Shown here piece by piece: positions 33,477 through 44,574 of a stretch of DNA of 64,000 nucleotides. The notes under the pieces were generated by a model, which saw only the letters and a program-made list of their open reading frames with translations, ran no database searches and had not been told where the DNA came from. Position numbers and translations under genes: made by a program. Positions within the stretch are counted from its first letter, which is position 1, and every line of letters begins with the position of its first letter. Source of the stretch: Lasiosphaeris hirsuta. Its lineage: Eukaryota > Ascomycota > Sordariomycetes > Sordariales > Lasiosphaeriaceae. The stretch lies in assembly GCA_030549175.1 (NCBI GenBank), contig JAUKUA010000001.1, positions 8,742,001-8,806,000 on the forward strand, read 5' to 3'.

Positions 33477-34616
33477 ATGTTTTGGTTCTACGTCTCGTTC
33501 TATGCGGCGCTTGCCGTCGCCCAAACCGTTCCCACGATCCCGAGTGGCAGCAAGATCAGCCTCGTCCGATTTGGATGTTCGCAAATCGTCATTGATCGGA
33601 TTGACCCGTGAGCCGGGGCCGTCCCAGAACCCAAGAACAAGCTGACAGGATACGTCAACCAGACTCGTCAATCCCGGCGTGTCGCCCTCGCCACATGTCC
33701 ACCAGGTCCCGTTCCCGCTCCCCCTTCCCATCCACCTCACTGACACCCTGCGGTAGATCATCGGCGGCGTAAGCCCCTTTTCTCCCCCTTCCCCAACTCC
33801 CGTCTCTCCCCCTTCCCAAACTCCCGTCTCTAACAGCGCAGAACGCCTTCAACATAACCATCCCGTCGACCGACGTCTCGGCCCTCGCGTCGTGCACCAC
33901 GTGCTCCTTCCCCGACGACCGGTCCAATTACTGGACGGCCAACATCTACTTTCGCGCGCGCAACGGCAGCTACAAGCGCGTGCCGCAGGTGCCCAACCGC
34001 TTCCTCGAGGGCTCGCGCGGCGGCATGACGGTGTACTACGTGTCGCCGGGGCCGGGGAAGGTGACTGCGTTCCGGCCGGTATGTTCCCTCCCCCTTTCTC
34101 TATGTGAATTGCGTGTTTGTTGTGTGTGTATGGGTGGGGATGGATCTAACGGGGAGAGGAAAAAAGGGGTTCCGCATGCTATTCGGGGACGCCATGCGGC
34201 GGACCAAGCTGGCGGCGCCCAACCTCCGCACGCAGAGCTGCTTCCGCTGCTTCACCGGGCCCGACTTCAAGGGCGACGACGCTTCGCCGTGCTTCGACCC
34301 CAAGCTCGACACCGAGACGTTCCCCGCCGGCCCGTGCTACGGCATCCGGTCGAACATCCACTTCCCGACGTGGGTTTTTCCCCCTCGTGCCGGTCGTATT
34401 GGGTGAGGGAGGAGGGATGGAATCGAGGCCGACTAACCGGATATATAGGTGCTGGGACGGCAAGAACCTCGACACCCCTAACCACCAGGACCACGTCGCC
34501 TACCCCGTCCGCGGCCCGTCAACCTTTGCCGCCACGGCTGAGTGCCCGGCGAGCCACCCGGTCAAGATCCCGCAGCTGATGCTGGAGGTGAGTGGAGATT
34601 CCGGGCTCTCACTCGC

Positions 34617-34654
<38 letters not shown>

Positions 34655-35129
34655 GCTCTCTCTCTCTCGCTCTCTCTCTCTCCACGTATGCTAATTCTGT
34701 TGATGATCTATAGATTGTGTGGGACACGCAGGGGTTTAACGATCCGGCAATCTGGCCCGAGGACGGGAGCCAGCCGCTGGTGCTGAGCACCGGTGATACG
34801 TAGGTTTTCATCTAGCCGTGGTCGGTGGCGGGTAGTGGCTGATGAGATTTACTGCAGGACGGGGTACGGCCAGCATGGCGACTACGTGTTTGGGTGGAAG
34901 GGGGATGCCCTGCAGCGGCTGATGGATGGCAGCTGTTTTGGGGACCGGTGCACCGGCGTCGACACGCAGACCTTCAGCACGGCCAACGAGTGCGCCGTGG
35001 CAAAGAGGGTGGATGAGGATACGGATGGATGTAAGTGCTGTGCTAGTTCCTAGCTGGGGTTCAAATTGAGAGTGCTAACGAGTGTGGACAGGGCTGACCA
35101 AGCTTCCGGGGGACGGGTCGGGGGCTTGA
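33477..35129 (+). CDS. DUF1996 secreted protein
   Basis: Nine exons join in frame to 353 residues: 33477-33607, 33663-33705, a 12-nt micro-exon 33757-33768 (encoding IIGG), 33842-34078, 34167-34369, 34449-34587, 34714-34799, 34858-35030, 35092-35129. A signal peptide (MFWFYVSFYAALAVAQ) is followed by the family blocks RIDPLVNPG, HVHQ-IIGGNAFN, CTTCSFPDDRSNYWTANIYF, GFRMLFGD, CWDGKNLDTPNHQDHVAYP, IVWDTQGF and TGYGQHGDYVFGW. These are the ordered motifs of DUF1996, often found beside WSC domains; no WSC domain is present here. The conserved HxH and Cys residues hint at metal or carbohydrate binding, but the activity is unknown. Intron 6 contains a (CT)n tract. Confidence 0.85.
34611..34682 (+). 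repeat. (CT)n microsatellite inside an intron
   Basis: About 70 bases of CT repeats with occasional CGCT interruptions, between exons 6 and 7 of the DUF1996 gene. It also serves as the pyrimidine-rich part of the intron. Confidence 0.9.
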
Positions 35130-35228
35130 TGGCATAGAGCGCAGTTGTTATCACCCCGTCTATCTATCTTATGCATATTTAACCAACCAGTAGTCTCGAA
35201 TGTGAAATATTGCTACCAGTCCGAGTCT

Positions 35229-35243
35229 CCCCCCCCCCCCCCC
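35229..35243 (+). repeat. Poly-C tract and short tandem repeat between convergent genes
   Basis: A run of 15 C, followed at 35245-35320 by repeats of the type ccccatgacgg / cccatcacag. It fills most of the gap between the DUF1996 and aldehyde dehydrogenase stops. Confidence 0.6.
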
Positions 35244-35311
35244 AATGACAGCCCCATGACGGCCCCATGACGGCCCCGTCACAGCCCAATCACAGTCCAA
35301 TCACAGCCCCA

Positions 35312-36919
35312 TCACAGCTTCCTCACCCACACGGCCTGCGGATTGCACCAGCCCTTCATGCCCTCGACGCCCCAGTCCACCCCGATGCCGCTCCACTTGT
35401 GGCCTCCGAACGGCACGTGGGGCGCCAGCTCAAAGTGGCTGTTGACCCAGACGGTGCCGGCCTCAAGGCGGCGGGCTAGGCGCTCGGCGTTCGCGACGTC
35501 GGCGCTCCAGACCGACGCCCCAAGCCCCATCATGCTATCGTTGGCACGCCGCACTACGTCGGCCTCGTCGGACCACTTGAGCACGGGCACGATGGGTCCG
35601 AACGGCTCCTCCACCACGATGCGCGACGCGTCGGGGGGGTTGTCGATGATGGTGGGCGGGAGGAAGTAGCCCTTGGCCTGGCGGTGGGGACCTTCCCCTC
35701 CCAGTCCGCCCAGGGCCACGGCCCAGTTCTGCTCGGCAATGTCGGCGTAGAGGCCACGCACACGGGCGTACTGCGCGCTGTTCTGCACGGGGCCGGTGAA
35801 GGCGTCGGGGTCGCCGGCGCCGGCCATCTTGAGCGTCTTGACGAAGGCGACCAGCTGGGTCAGGAAGGCGTCGTAGATGGACGCGTGCACGTACAAGCGC
35901 TTGACGTCCATGCAGATCTGGCCCGAGTGCAGGAAGGCGAGCGCGCCGAGCTTGGGCACGACGGTGGCTAGGTCGGCGTCGGGACACACGATGGCGGCGT
36001 CGTTTCCGCCCAGCTCGAGCGTCACGCGCTTCAGCGTGGCCGCGCAGCTGGCCATGACCTTCTTGCCCGTCGCGCTGGACCCGGTGAAGCTGACCTTGGC
36101 GACGCCGGGGTGCGCTGTTAGTTGCGGCCCGAGGCCGTCGTCGCCGCTGAGCACCTGCAGCACGCCCGGCGGGAACACGAGCGCGCCCAGCTCGCCCAGC
36201 TTGAGTGCCGAGTAGGGCGCGAACGGTGACGGCTTCCAGATGAACGTGTTGCCCGTCAGCAGCGCCGCGTCCAGCTTGCCGAGCCCCAGCAGCACGGGGA
36301 AGTTCCACGGCACGATGCCGACCCCGACGCCCAGCGGGACGTACCGCACCGACGCCGTCCGCTTTTTTTTTCCCGTCAGCTGCCACTACTCTACCACTAC
36401 TACCACTACCGGCTCTCTCCCCCCCTCAGAAAGAAAAAAAGAAAGAAGAAAACACTCACCTCCTCCGACTCCTCCACCACCACCTCAGGAACCCTCAACT
36501 TCGCCGTGGCGCGCAGATGGCCCAGCGCGAACGCCAGCTCCATGTTGGCGGCCTGCACTGGCTTGCCGGCCTCGCGGCCCAGCAGCGCCGCGAAGTCGGC
36601 CAGGTTGGCCTCGATGGCGTCGGCGAAGCGCTCCAGGTGCGCCGCGCGCTCGTCGACGGGCCGCTCGCGCCACGCTGAAAAGGCCGCCTGGCCAGCACGC
36701 ACCGCCGCGTCCACGTCGTCCTGCGTCGCCACGGGCACCTCCGGTAGGGGGACTTCGGTGCTCGGGTCCAGGGTGTGGCGTGTGGTCTGGGTGCGGGTGA
36801 GGACGTTGTTGATGGTATTGTGGAAAGTCTGAGGGGTTTAGTTGTTGTTGTTCCGACTAAGGGGGCGGGGGCCGTCGTACGTCAAAGTCCAATGTGTAGC
36901 CCGGGGTGGTGGAGGCCAT
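35312..36919 (-). CDS. NAD(P)-dependent aldehyde dehydrogenase
   Basis: Oxidises an aldehyde to the acid. Exons 36881-36919, 36460-36828 and 35312-36361 give 485 residues, the normal length. The Rossmann cofactor site shows IVPWNFPVLLGL, KPSPFAP and FTGSSATGKKV. The general-base Glu is in LELGGND (about residue 252) and the catalytic Cys in HSGQICMDVKR (about 286). EEPFGPIVPVLKW and FGGHKWSGIG are the usual downstream motifs. No signal peptide or terminal targeting sequence is obvious, so it is probably cytosolic. The family resembles fungal succinate-semialdehyde/aromatic aldehyde dehydrogenases, but the substrate is not determinable. Intron 2 is A/T-rich near its acceptor (aaaaaaaaag). It is convergent with DUF1996. 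Confidence 0.92.
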
Positions 36920-37559
36920 GTTGATGGCTTGTGAGTGGCTGAAGGTGGGTTGTGTGGCAAAAATGGGAGCCGGTTCGTGTTGGTGATAAGGGAGAGACGG
37001 GAATAGGAGCAATCTATTCTGGACGACGAGGGGGGATGCCCGAAATATATCACATTAATGACCTGAACCGACCATGCACACAGACAAAATACACTCGGAC
37101 GACCGCGATACCACAAACATTGCGTTGCATTTCGATTCTCCCCGTCTGATCACCCGCCCTCGAACCAATCGTCGGTCTCCAGGGCTTACACTAGCGGAAC
37201 TCGACACATGCTTCTTTTCGTCCCTTCTCTAGCTTCGGGTGCTTACCTTCACCCGAGCCCCCACCGGCGTACATAATGTGTGCATGCAGTGTGAGTGACA
37301 CAGTCGGCACACGTATCATCGACCTTCATGTATGGTCCAAATCTGACCGGATAGATATAATAAGTGACCGATTTGTCAAACTAGAGACAATGTCGACAGA
37401 CTCGGCACGGCCCAGCCAGCCCCAGGCTACAACGCTCGGCCCGGATTTCTCATCACGCGGCGGGTACCCGGTACGGCGGCAGTCCTGGGCAGATTGCATC
37501 TCCCCTCGGCGAAATGATCGGCAGTCTGTAACGGACCAGTCGTTCATGCGGCCTGGAAG
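36920..37559. other. Intergenic, nothing recognised
   Basis: The aldehyde dehydrogenase promoter and further sequence. Frames at 37276 and 37326 are mutual shadows without protein-like content. Confidence 0.35.
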
Positions 37560-37645
37560 GACTTGAGGAATGAAACTCGAACTCTGGACTTTACGTGTAC
37601 CGCTTGAGCTCGGTACTATCTATCCACTTGAGCCGCCTGGTCTAA
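37560..37645 (-). ncRNA. tRNA-like sequence (pseudo-tRNA or SINE head)
   Basis: On the minus strand, cggctcaagtgg (37624-37635) matches an RNA polymerase III box A, and gagttcgagtttc (37572-37584) resembles box B about 45-50 bases on, a spacing suitable for a tRNA. A second box A-like copy (gagctcaagcgg) lies between. T-arm pairing is poor and a clean acceptor stem is not evident, so an active tRNA gene is unlikely. Confidence 0.3.
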
Positions 37646-38412
37646 AGAACCTTGGCTTAGCTCACCGCAGTCACTCATCTCATCAGTTACGAAAGACCGG
37701 AAAAAGCGGGTGAGCGAGTCGCAACATGCAGGTTGCCCAGATCGGCTGGCGACCGTATCGTTCCATCGAATGTCTTGGCGGCTGACAGCTCGCTCGACGA
37801 CATATAGCCTGTTTGGAACCGATTGGGTGACATTCATGCTCTGCCAGTCGTGTGCATCACCGCCAAAGACCATTGCCGGAGTCTTCTTTCTCGGTTCTTG
37901 CTTTCCTACTTTCTGATTGATGGTAGAGGTCGTGTTCAAGAAACCTGAACTAGGATCAAGCCTGTGCTTTTCACCCCCTCTATACTATCTTGGGCTCCCA
38001 AATAACTTTGCGCCGCCCATAAGACTTCTTCACAGCCCGACGATGGCGTTTGGTTTGCATCAAGTTGTCCAGTCGCTGCGAGTTTCCGAAAGCTGACACT
38101 TTGGGCGGGAAAGACAGGAATCCTGCCGTCTTTTTTTTTTACTACGCCGAGCGGTTCGGACAATTAACTCAGCAGTGTCCTGCCGCACTTCCACCCCTTC
38201 GTCTATTCTCTTTCACAATCTGAGACTCGAGTAACAGCCCCCGTTATTATACTTAACCATGTTGGGCCCCACGACAACGCCCGGCCCTCACTGCATCCCA
38301 ACTTCCATGTCCAAGATGACATACTAACCCAGCGGAGCCTGGAGAGCTTCAGGCTGGATTACCACTGCTTCTTATCCTCCCCCGCTGACACCAGATCCCG
38401 ACCACGACGACA
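37646..38412. other. Intergenic, nothing recognised
   Basis: The upstream region of the rhodopsin-fold gene. Short frames only. Confidence 0.35.
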
Positions 38413-39762
38413 ATGTCCCTACCCGGGCCCCTCATCGAGACATGGGTTCTGTACACGTTCGGGTCGCTAGTCATCCTGGCGCGCATCGCATGCCGGTGGC
38501 GCATGATTGGCATCGCCAACTTCAAGCCCGACGACTACCTCATCATACCAGCCTGGGTACGTCCCCCATCCATTCCGCCCCCTCCCACCCCCCGGGTCCC
38601 CCCAATCTCACCCCTCACCCCCGTCTAGATCACCTACACGACCATGACGGTGGCCGCGCACATCGTCGGCGGCCACGGCGACCTGCACGCGCTGAGCCTG
38701 GAGGAGCGGGAGGCGCTGGCGTCGGGTTCGCCCGGGGCCGCGGACCCGCTCGTCACCGGCACCAAGTGGTTCTGCGCCGGCGTGGCCACGTACGTCACCT
38801 TCATCTGGCTGCTCAAGCTCAACATGCTCTTCCTGTACCAGCGCGTCGTGCGCGGCCTGTGGGTCGCGCGCTTCATCCGGCCCGCCATGGCGCTCGTGGG
38901 CGGGACCTACCTCGCCACCCTGCTGGTGCTCTTCCTGCCGTGCCGGCCGTACGACCGCATGTGGATCGTCTTTCCTGACCAGGGCGGTAGGTTTTTTTCT
39001 CTCTTTTGTTTTTTTTTTTTTTGTTGTTGTCGCGTGTGATGGAGTGGTGAGTGCTGACGGCGATAGCATACTGCAAACCCCAGTCGACCCTCAACCTCAT
39101 CCCGCCCCTCGCCATGAACCTCCTCACCGACCTCGTCATCATGGCCATCCCCGCTCCCGTCATCCTCCCCATCCACACCACCCTCGCCCGCAAGGCCGGC
39201 CTGCTGACCCTCTTCTTCGCCGGCGTCTTCATCATGGTCGCCGCCATCCTCCGCGTCGTCTTCGTCATCGTCGTACGTCCTCGCCACTCCCCTCCCCCCC
39301 CCCCCTTTTTTTTCTCCCCCTCAATCGGTGCCGGAACTGACACGAGTGCAGATGGCTGACGGCCCCACGGCCGCGATCTGGTCGTGTCGCGAGGACTTCG
39401 TGGCCATCGTGGTAGGCCAGGCGATCCTGCTGCGGCCCGTGTTCACGAGGGGGTTTTGGGGCGGGAAGGGGGAGGTGGGGAAGAGCATCGGTGTGACCGA
39501 GGAGGGTACGGGGAGCGGGAGGCGGGTCAAGGATCCGTTTAGTGTCACGGTCGCGTTGGCTACGGTCGGGGGGGACGAGTCGAGGGAGACGGTCGCGGGG
39601 AGTGATGCTGAGATGGGGGGTGCGGGGCTGGTCATCAGTGTCAAAAGTCTAGTCGAGGTCGAGAGTACCGAGTCGCCGACTGGGCGGGATCCCGGCAGGG
39701 GGGATTGTTTGTGGCCGACCAATCGGGCGAGTTGTTGGAATGGGAGGGAGGGTGGTGTATGA
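38413..39762 (+). CDS. Fungal rhodopsin-fold integral membrane protein
   Basis: Four exons (38413-38556, 38629-38986, 39067-39272, 39352-39762) join to 372 residues. Membrane helices alternate with short loops: VLYTFGSLVILARIACRW, ITYTTMTVAAHIVGGHG, a helix with LLKLNMLFLYQRV, FIRPAMALVGGTYLATLLV, LNLLTDLVIMAIPAPVILP (approximate) and LLTLFFAGVFIMVAAILRVV. The pattern FKPDDYLIIPAW, GTKWF, FLPCRP and YCKPQSTLNL is that of the large fungal rhodopsin-domain family, related to PTH11-type receptors. No CFEM domain is present. The last exon carries a hydrophilic Gly/Glu-rich tail. A sensing role at the plasma membrane is inferred from the family only; there is no retinal-binding Lys motif to suggest opsin function. 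Confidence 0.85.
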
Positions 39763-40165
39763 TTGAGGTATCGAACTATAAAATTTGTGAAATGGACTGT
39801 TGTTTTGTTTTTTTTTTGGCAGTGGTTGATGTGCGTAGCGACAAGGGACATTAATGAGGGCAGTGCTGAGTGAAGGAGTAATATCTCCACTCGGGAATAA
39901 CTTAGCCTCCTTTTATTCTTACCTACCCATAATACCGGTTGGAATAGCCGTAGAAGCTGCTTAATAGCACCTTAGGCAGTCTCCAGGTGAGGATCATGAG
40001 AATATGCACGGAGAGGGTGAGACGCCACTTAAACACAGCCACGATGCCCTCAGGTTAGGTCGAGCTGGGCATCAAAATTTTCCGGGCCCATTTCCTTTCG
40101 ACATTTTCCCCCGCTCATGTTCACTTTCAGACCCTCAAAACGCATGTCGAAGATTACCAAGGACA
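39763..40165. other. Intergenic between tandem genes
   Basis: The 3' flank of the rhodopsin-fold gene and promoter of HET gene 2. Nothing else is recognised. Confidence 0.4.
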
Positions 40166-42222
40166 ATGGCATCCAGGCAAACAACACGCAAAAGGAAGAG
40201 ATCGAACACCCCTAAATCCCCAAGCGACAAGAAATCGCGGATAGAAATCGCTCCGTATAGCTATCAACCACTCGACAAAGACCAACGGCAAATCCGAATC
40301 TTCGAGCTGTTGTTCCCTGGACAGCCTAACGATGAGCTATGTGGAAAACTCATGACGACCGACCCGGAATCACGGCCAGAATACGACGCCGTCAGCTACG
40401 TCTGGGGCGACACTTCACTCTGCTCCCATGTCCGCATCGACGGCCAGCGTCTCCCTGTTGCACAAAACTCGCAAAAAGCCCTCAACGCCATACGCCTCAC
40501 CTGCCAATCTCGGGTGCTCTGGGTCGATGCCATCTGCATCAATCAGGGTGACATTCACGAGCGAGGCTACCAAGTCCAATTGATGCGTCTCGTTTTCACC
40601 AATGCGCGAGTCGTAAGGGTGTGGTTGGACGTCGATATTGACCTGGGATCACCGGCTATCCGTACAGCACGACACCTTATCACGAGAGACGGCCCCCAAG
40701 GTTTAGAGATTGGGCTCGGAGGCTGCCAATCTTGGACACTAGTACCAGCCGTGGCCATTTGAGCCTGCGGCCTTCTATCAGGATCGTCGACCACCCCAGA
40801 GAGTTCTGGGCACCACTTTACCACATCTTCTCTGACCCTTACTGGGGAAGGGTGTGGACACAGCAGGAACTGTTTCTTTCCCGCAGCCTACTCTTTCATC
40901 TCCCACGAGGCACACTAGATCCCCAGCCCCTCCTCTTCTTTGACCATGCTATTCTCTACCCACTCCGTTCGGACATCATATTACAAGGCTTGCCGCTATC
41001 AACAGGCATAGAATACCGTAAATTTGGTAGTTATTGGGTTGGTTGTGGACTTTTCCTCACTCTAACCGAGGGCTTCTTTAACTTCGACAATCAGAGACTG
41101 CGGGATGGTAGCCCTAAGAATGGTACCAAACTGCTCGAACTCTTCCTCAAATCGCGACATCTTCACTCCAAGGACCCAAAGGACCGAGTTTTTGGCCTGG
41201 TAGGCCTTGCTCAAGACTATGACATGCACTCTGCCAGTGTTCGTGCTGACTACACCCTCACACTCTGGCAAATACACTGTTTGGTCATGAAGCATTCCAT
41301 TTCCACGACTCGGTCTCTCGACTTCCTATGCTACTACCAGAATTCCGGTAAAAGACAGCGACTTCACAGCCATAAAGGCAAACATCATATCGGAGCTACA
41401 TGGCTCCCAACACCCGAGAGAGAGTGCACGCCAATTGGTTACTGGGGTCGTGGCGCTGCAGGCGTTCCCTTCAACAATGACGGGGCAAGTAACTACGACG
41501 ATGGACTCTTCTCTGCCGGTGGTATAAGATATAACACGATTGGGGCGAGTTCCCCGCCGAACCTAGAGGGAGAACCCCTTTCGAGATGGCGTTATCACCT
41601 GGAAGCTGTTTACACCAGTACCCAAAGCAGGTCTCAACCATCACCGAGCGTGGTATGGTCAGATGGTTCTTTTTTGGGTATTTTTCATCGATTGCAAATA
41701 GACAAATGGTATTTTGATATCTTCAGGAAGCCGAAGCCTACGCTACAACAGCTCGGTCAGGACATTCGGGACCGTCTGAGCTTCATCCAGCAAGCCGACC
41801 TCACAGACATGTCACTCTACCACTCTGCGACCAAATTTTGTGTTGACGGGTTGCGAGCGAACAGCATCCCTAGCATAACGGAGGCCCAAGTGCGCACTGC
41901 CCAAGCACTCTGGCTTTCTACTAGTTGGGCGAGCGGAGCTTTTTTCGCAACCCATAATAGTCGGACGGGGCTGTGCTACTTATGTTGCCTGGATTGCCCA
42001 CCCGAGCCTAATGACGAGGTATGGGTATTGTTTGGCTGCAAAATGCCTATGGTTCTGCGACCGCAGGCAAGACAGGCTGGGGAGAGACCCAGGTTTTCAG
42101 TTATTGGACCTGCTTCTCTTGATGGGTTGATGGAAGGGGAAGCGGTTCGAGGGATTAAACTGGACGGCAGGTGTGGACCAGATTATAGAGGGCCTGGACC
42201 TCAGCGAATTTACCTGGTCTAA
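40166..42222 (+). CDS. HET-domain protein 2
   Basis: Starts at ATG 40166 with a basic N-terminus (TRKRKRSNTPKSPSDKKSR, possibly a nuclear signal) and an upstream IRIFELLFPGQ segment. The HET domain then reads YDAVSYVWGD, LNAIRLTCQSRVLWVDAICINQ, QVQLMRLVFTNARVVRVWLD. The frame meets TGA at 40760, but a 62-nt GT-AG intron (40742-40803) rejoins it to 40804-42222 with HIFSDPYWGRVWTQQELFLS, the end of the domain, then DPKDRVFGLVGLA. The total is 664 residues. The donor (gtacca) is weak; a donor at 40751 would also fit, and a frameshift cannot be excluded. The C-terminal LPRQ-like acidic segments have no named domain. Probable role as for HET gene 1; unrelated in sequence outside the domain. Confidence 0.8.
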
Positions 42223-42419
42223 GTGTTCTGGGTATCGGGTGAAAGCTCCTTTTCTTTCTTTTCTTTTTCTGGGATACAACTCTACCACTGGGATGGATTA
42301 CGGGAAGTTTATATGCAAATAGTTTTAGTAACGCCTGATCAGCACAACAATCACCCTAATTCCCCTCTGCCTCTGTCTGGTACCCCCCCCCCACCCCCTA
42401 CTCCACTCATTCCGGACGG

Positions 42420-43121
42420 TCAACAGCGCCGAGCTATGCGCAGGTAGGAATTCAGCTAAATTAGGAATTCCAAATATTTCCCGCACCGGGGTTTTGCTGC
42501 TTCTTGTCAGCCCAGTCTCGTCGAGGGGAAGATGGATATGACTTACGTGAGGGCACGAGTCAGCGCGGGCGTGGGTCGTACCATCACTGTCAGCTTGACG
42601 CTTCTTTAAGTCGTGGTTTTCAACGACATATCTCTTCATCTGAGGCGAGTGATACCCGTGAGCTTCGATAGCTTCAGTGTGCTCGGTCCCGTCGGTCCAA
42701 ATCGAGTACAGGTGGCCGCCGTCAACATAAGTGAGCTTGTTGGGCTCGAAACACTCCCTCTTTCTGCGCCATGTAGTAGTAGGCGCCTTGGATGGTGTCA
42801 TCGACCGTCACGCACCCAGCCCCTCTCTGCAGGGCAACCTGGCAGGAATATCCGCCTTGCCCCGAGCGCGCAAAGGTGATTACGAGTGTGCCCGGCGAGA
42901 CCCAGTCGGGCGCAAACGTCGTGGTGCTGTTCCATAGAACGTTGTGGTTGCCGCAGCATCCGTATTCAATGCCGTCGCATGAACGGCAGCCATTGCAGCT
43001 GCTGCACCCCGGCTGGGGGTAAAGTCCAACCTCGAAGGTCTGGGAGTGGACGGCGGGCAACGATGCCAGAAGGAGTGATAGGAGGGACAGTGACGCCCCG
43101 AGTGAGTCGTCTTTTCTACAT
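42420..43121 (-). pseudogene. Cysteine-rich secreted protein with two single-base frame faults
   Basis: A signal peptide (LSLLSLLLASLPAVHSQ) leads a cysteine-rich segment (GCSSCNGCRSCDGIEYGCCG) and a beta-rich body (TTFAPDWVSPGTLVITFA). In the visible frame no ATG precedes it: the ATG at 43121 reads ATG-TAG, and removing one T would give MRKDDSLGASLSLL. After GAYYY the frame slips by one base into RRKRECFEPNKLTYVDGGHL, which continues through SIWTDGTEH to CPH. A GT-AG intron then leads to LNSYLRIARRC and a stop at 42420. Two independent one-base faults point to a recent pseudogene or to sequence errors. The family is not recognised; secretion is inferred from the signal peptide. Confidence 0.55.
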
Positions 43122-44574
43122 TGTTGGCAGTGTTTTCAGTTGTAATGGGGTGGCTTGCACGTCTTGATATCCAACCGATAGTCAACGTTAGTCAACCTAC
43201 TGCCCACGCTGTCTCCGGCCTTTGATCATTAGAACATTGCAACATAATTTTTTTTAGCAATGCTGACGGTCTTCGTCCAAGGGGCATGGTTTAAAGTGAT
43301 AGGGGAGAAGGAAGTGCACTTCACATGAGTTCAGAAAAGTTAAGGACCTAAGTAGTCCACTCGATTTTCTTTTGTGTTTGCGGCACTGTAATACGTAGGG
43401 AGGTCGCTGAGAGTGTCTAATTCGTGCCCCTATTCCAACCTTGTGATTTTGTCGCTGTCCATTCTGCTCATGTCTTGTCCACCCTGGCAGCTTCCAGACA
43501 TCCAAGACACCAGCATGGCTACACCCTATTCTTACTTTGCAATAAAAGTAAAACAAATCATGATCATGGCAAGCGCCAGAACATATTTTTTCCCTCGCAG
43601 GTCGTCATCAGTGTCGGCGTGACTTGGCAAAGTCCCACACGCCAGAGACGGTGCGTAGCTCCGTGTACTTGTACTGGGCCAGGAGCGCAGTAACCAGAAG
43701 CCTCCGCGGCCAATTAGAGGAGTGTTGGGAGTGCCCCACTCCCAGGCGCGGGACCGCACCTGGCACAGGCCACTTGGGCTAGTGCTCCAGCCCACCACCT
43801 TTTTCCCACTCGCAGATGCAGATCCGTCACCAAGATCTTGCATCTACGCTCAATAGCAGATAGTAGCAATACAGCACATAGCCACTCCAACAAGGAGTCT
43901 CTGTGCTGAGACCCGCCTCTGTCAACAGATGTCTGGTCAACAGCCGCAATCAGCCCAACCAATCACAGGCTGCAATACCAATACTACCCGGAGTTTTTGT
44001 TACACGAAATTTGCCAGGTATCAGATGTTGCTGACCATCCTCATCAGATCCATCGGCTCGAGCAGTGTTTAGCTGGAGGGTAAAAGTGATATGCAAGGCC
44101 GTTTTGTCTTGGGTTGGTATTCACACCGAGTCGCCTGGGGGGATGCGCACCCCGGAAAGATGCCCTGGAGCCTCAACCTAACGTGGCATCCATTGGTGGC
44201 ATTCGAGGGCACAATTGCCTGAAATGCGGGCGGGCCGTTGCGGGGGAGTATAGGCGCGCCAATCACGAGCGCGGCACGAAGGTCGCAGTCGGGCCAGGTT
44301 GACTGCAATGGCAAGGTGGGGGTGGCATCAGACTCGGAAATATTCAAGGGAATAATAGATTGGCCATCGAATTAGGCAAGTGAAAAGAAAGCAGGTCTCG
44401 CAGGAGGGTGACACGAATACCACCCAACACTCTTCCGCCTCCAGCACTCTCCCGCCGCCCCCATAATATATATATATATATATATATATCCTCGGTTCTC
44501 CCGCCCACTCTCTGCTCTGTCCTCAGACATCGCCGGTTGGGGCAACGAGGTCGCCAACAAATCTTGCAATCAAC
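43122..44574. other. Long promoter region of the MFS transporter gene
   Basis: About 1.45 kb without a credible gene between divergent genes. It contains a (TA)n tract (44464-44489) roughly 90-110 bases before the transporter ATG. Short frames on both strands lack support. Confidence 0.4.
44464..44489. repeat. (TA)n tract near the MFS transporter start
   Basis: Thirteen TA units about 90 bases upstream of the ATG at 44575. It could act as, or replace, a TATA element; its length is likely polymorphic. Confidence 0.8.

Noticed and set aside
34500..34811. Frames of alternating Arg-Glu or Ser-Leu across the CT repeat
   Set aside because: They are translations of the intronic (CT)n microsatellite.
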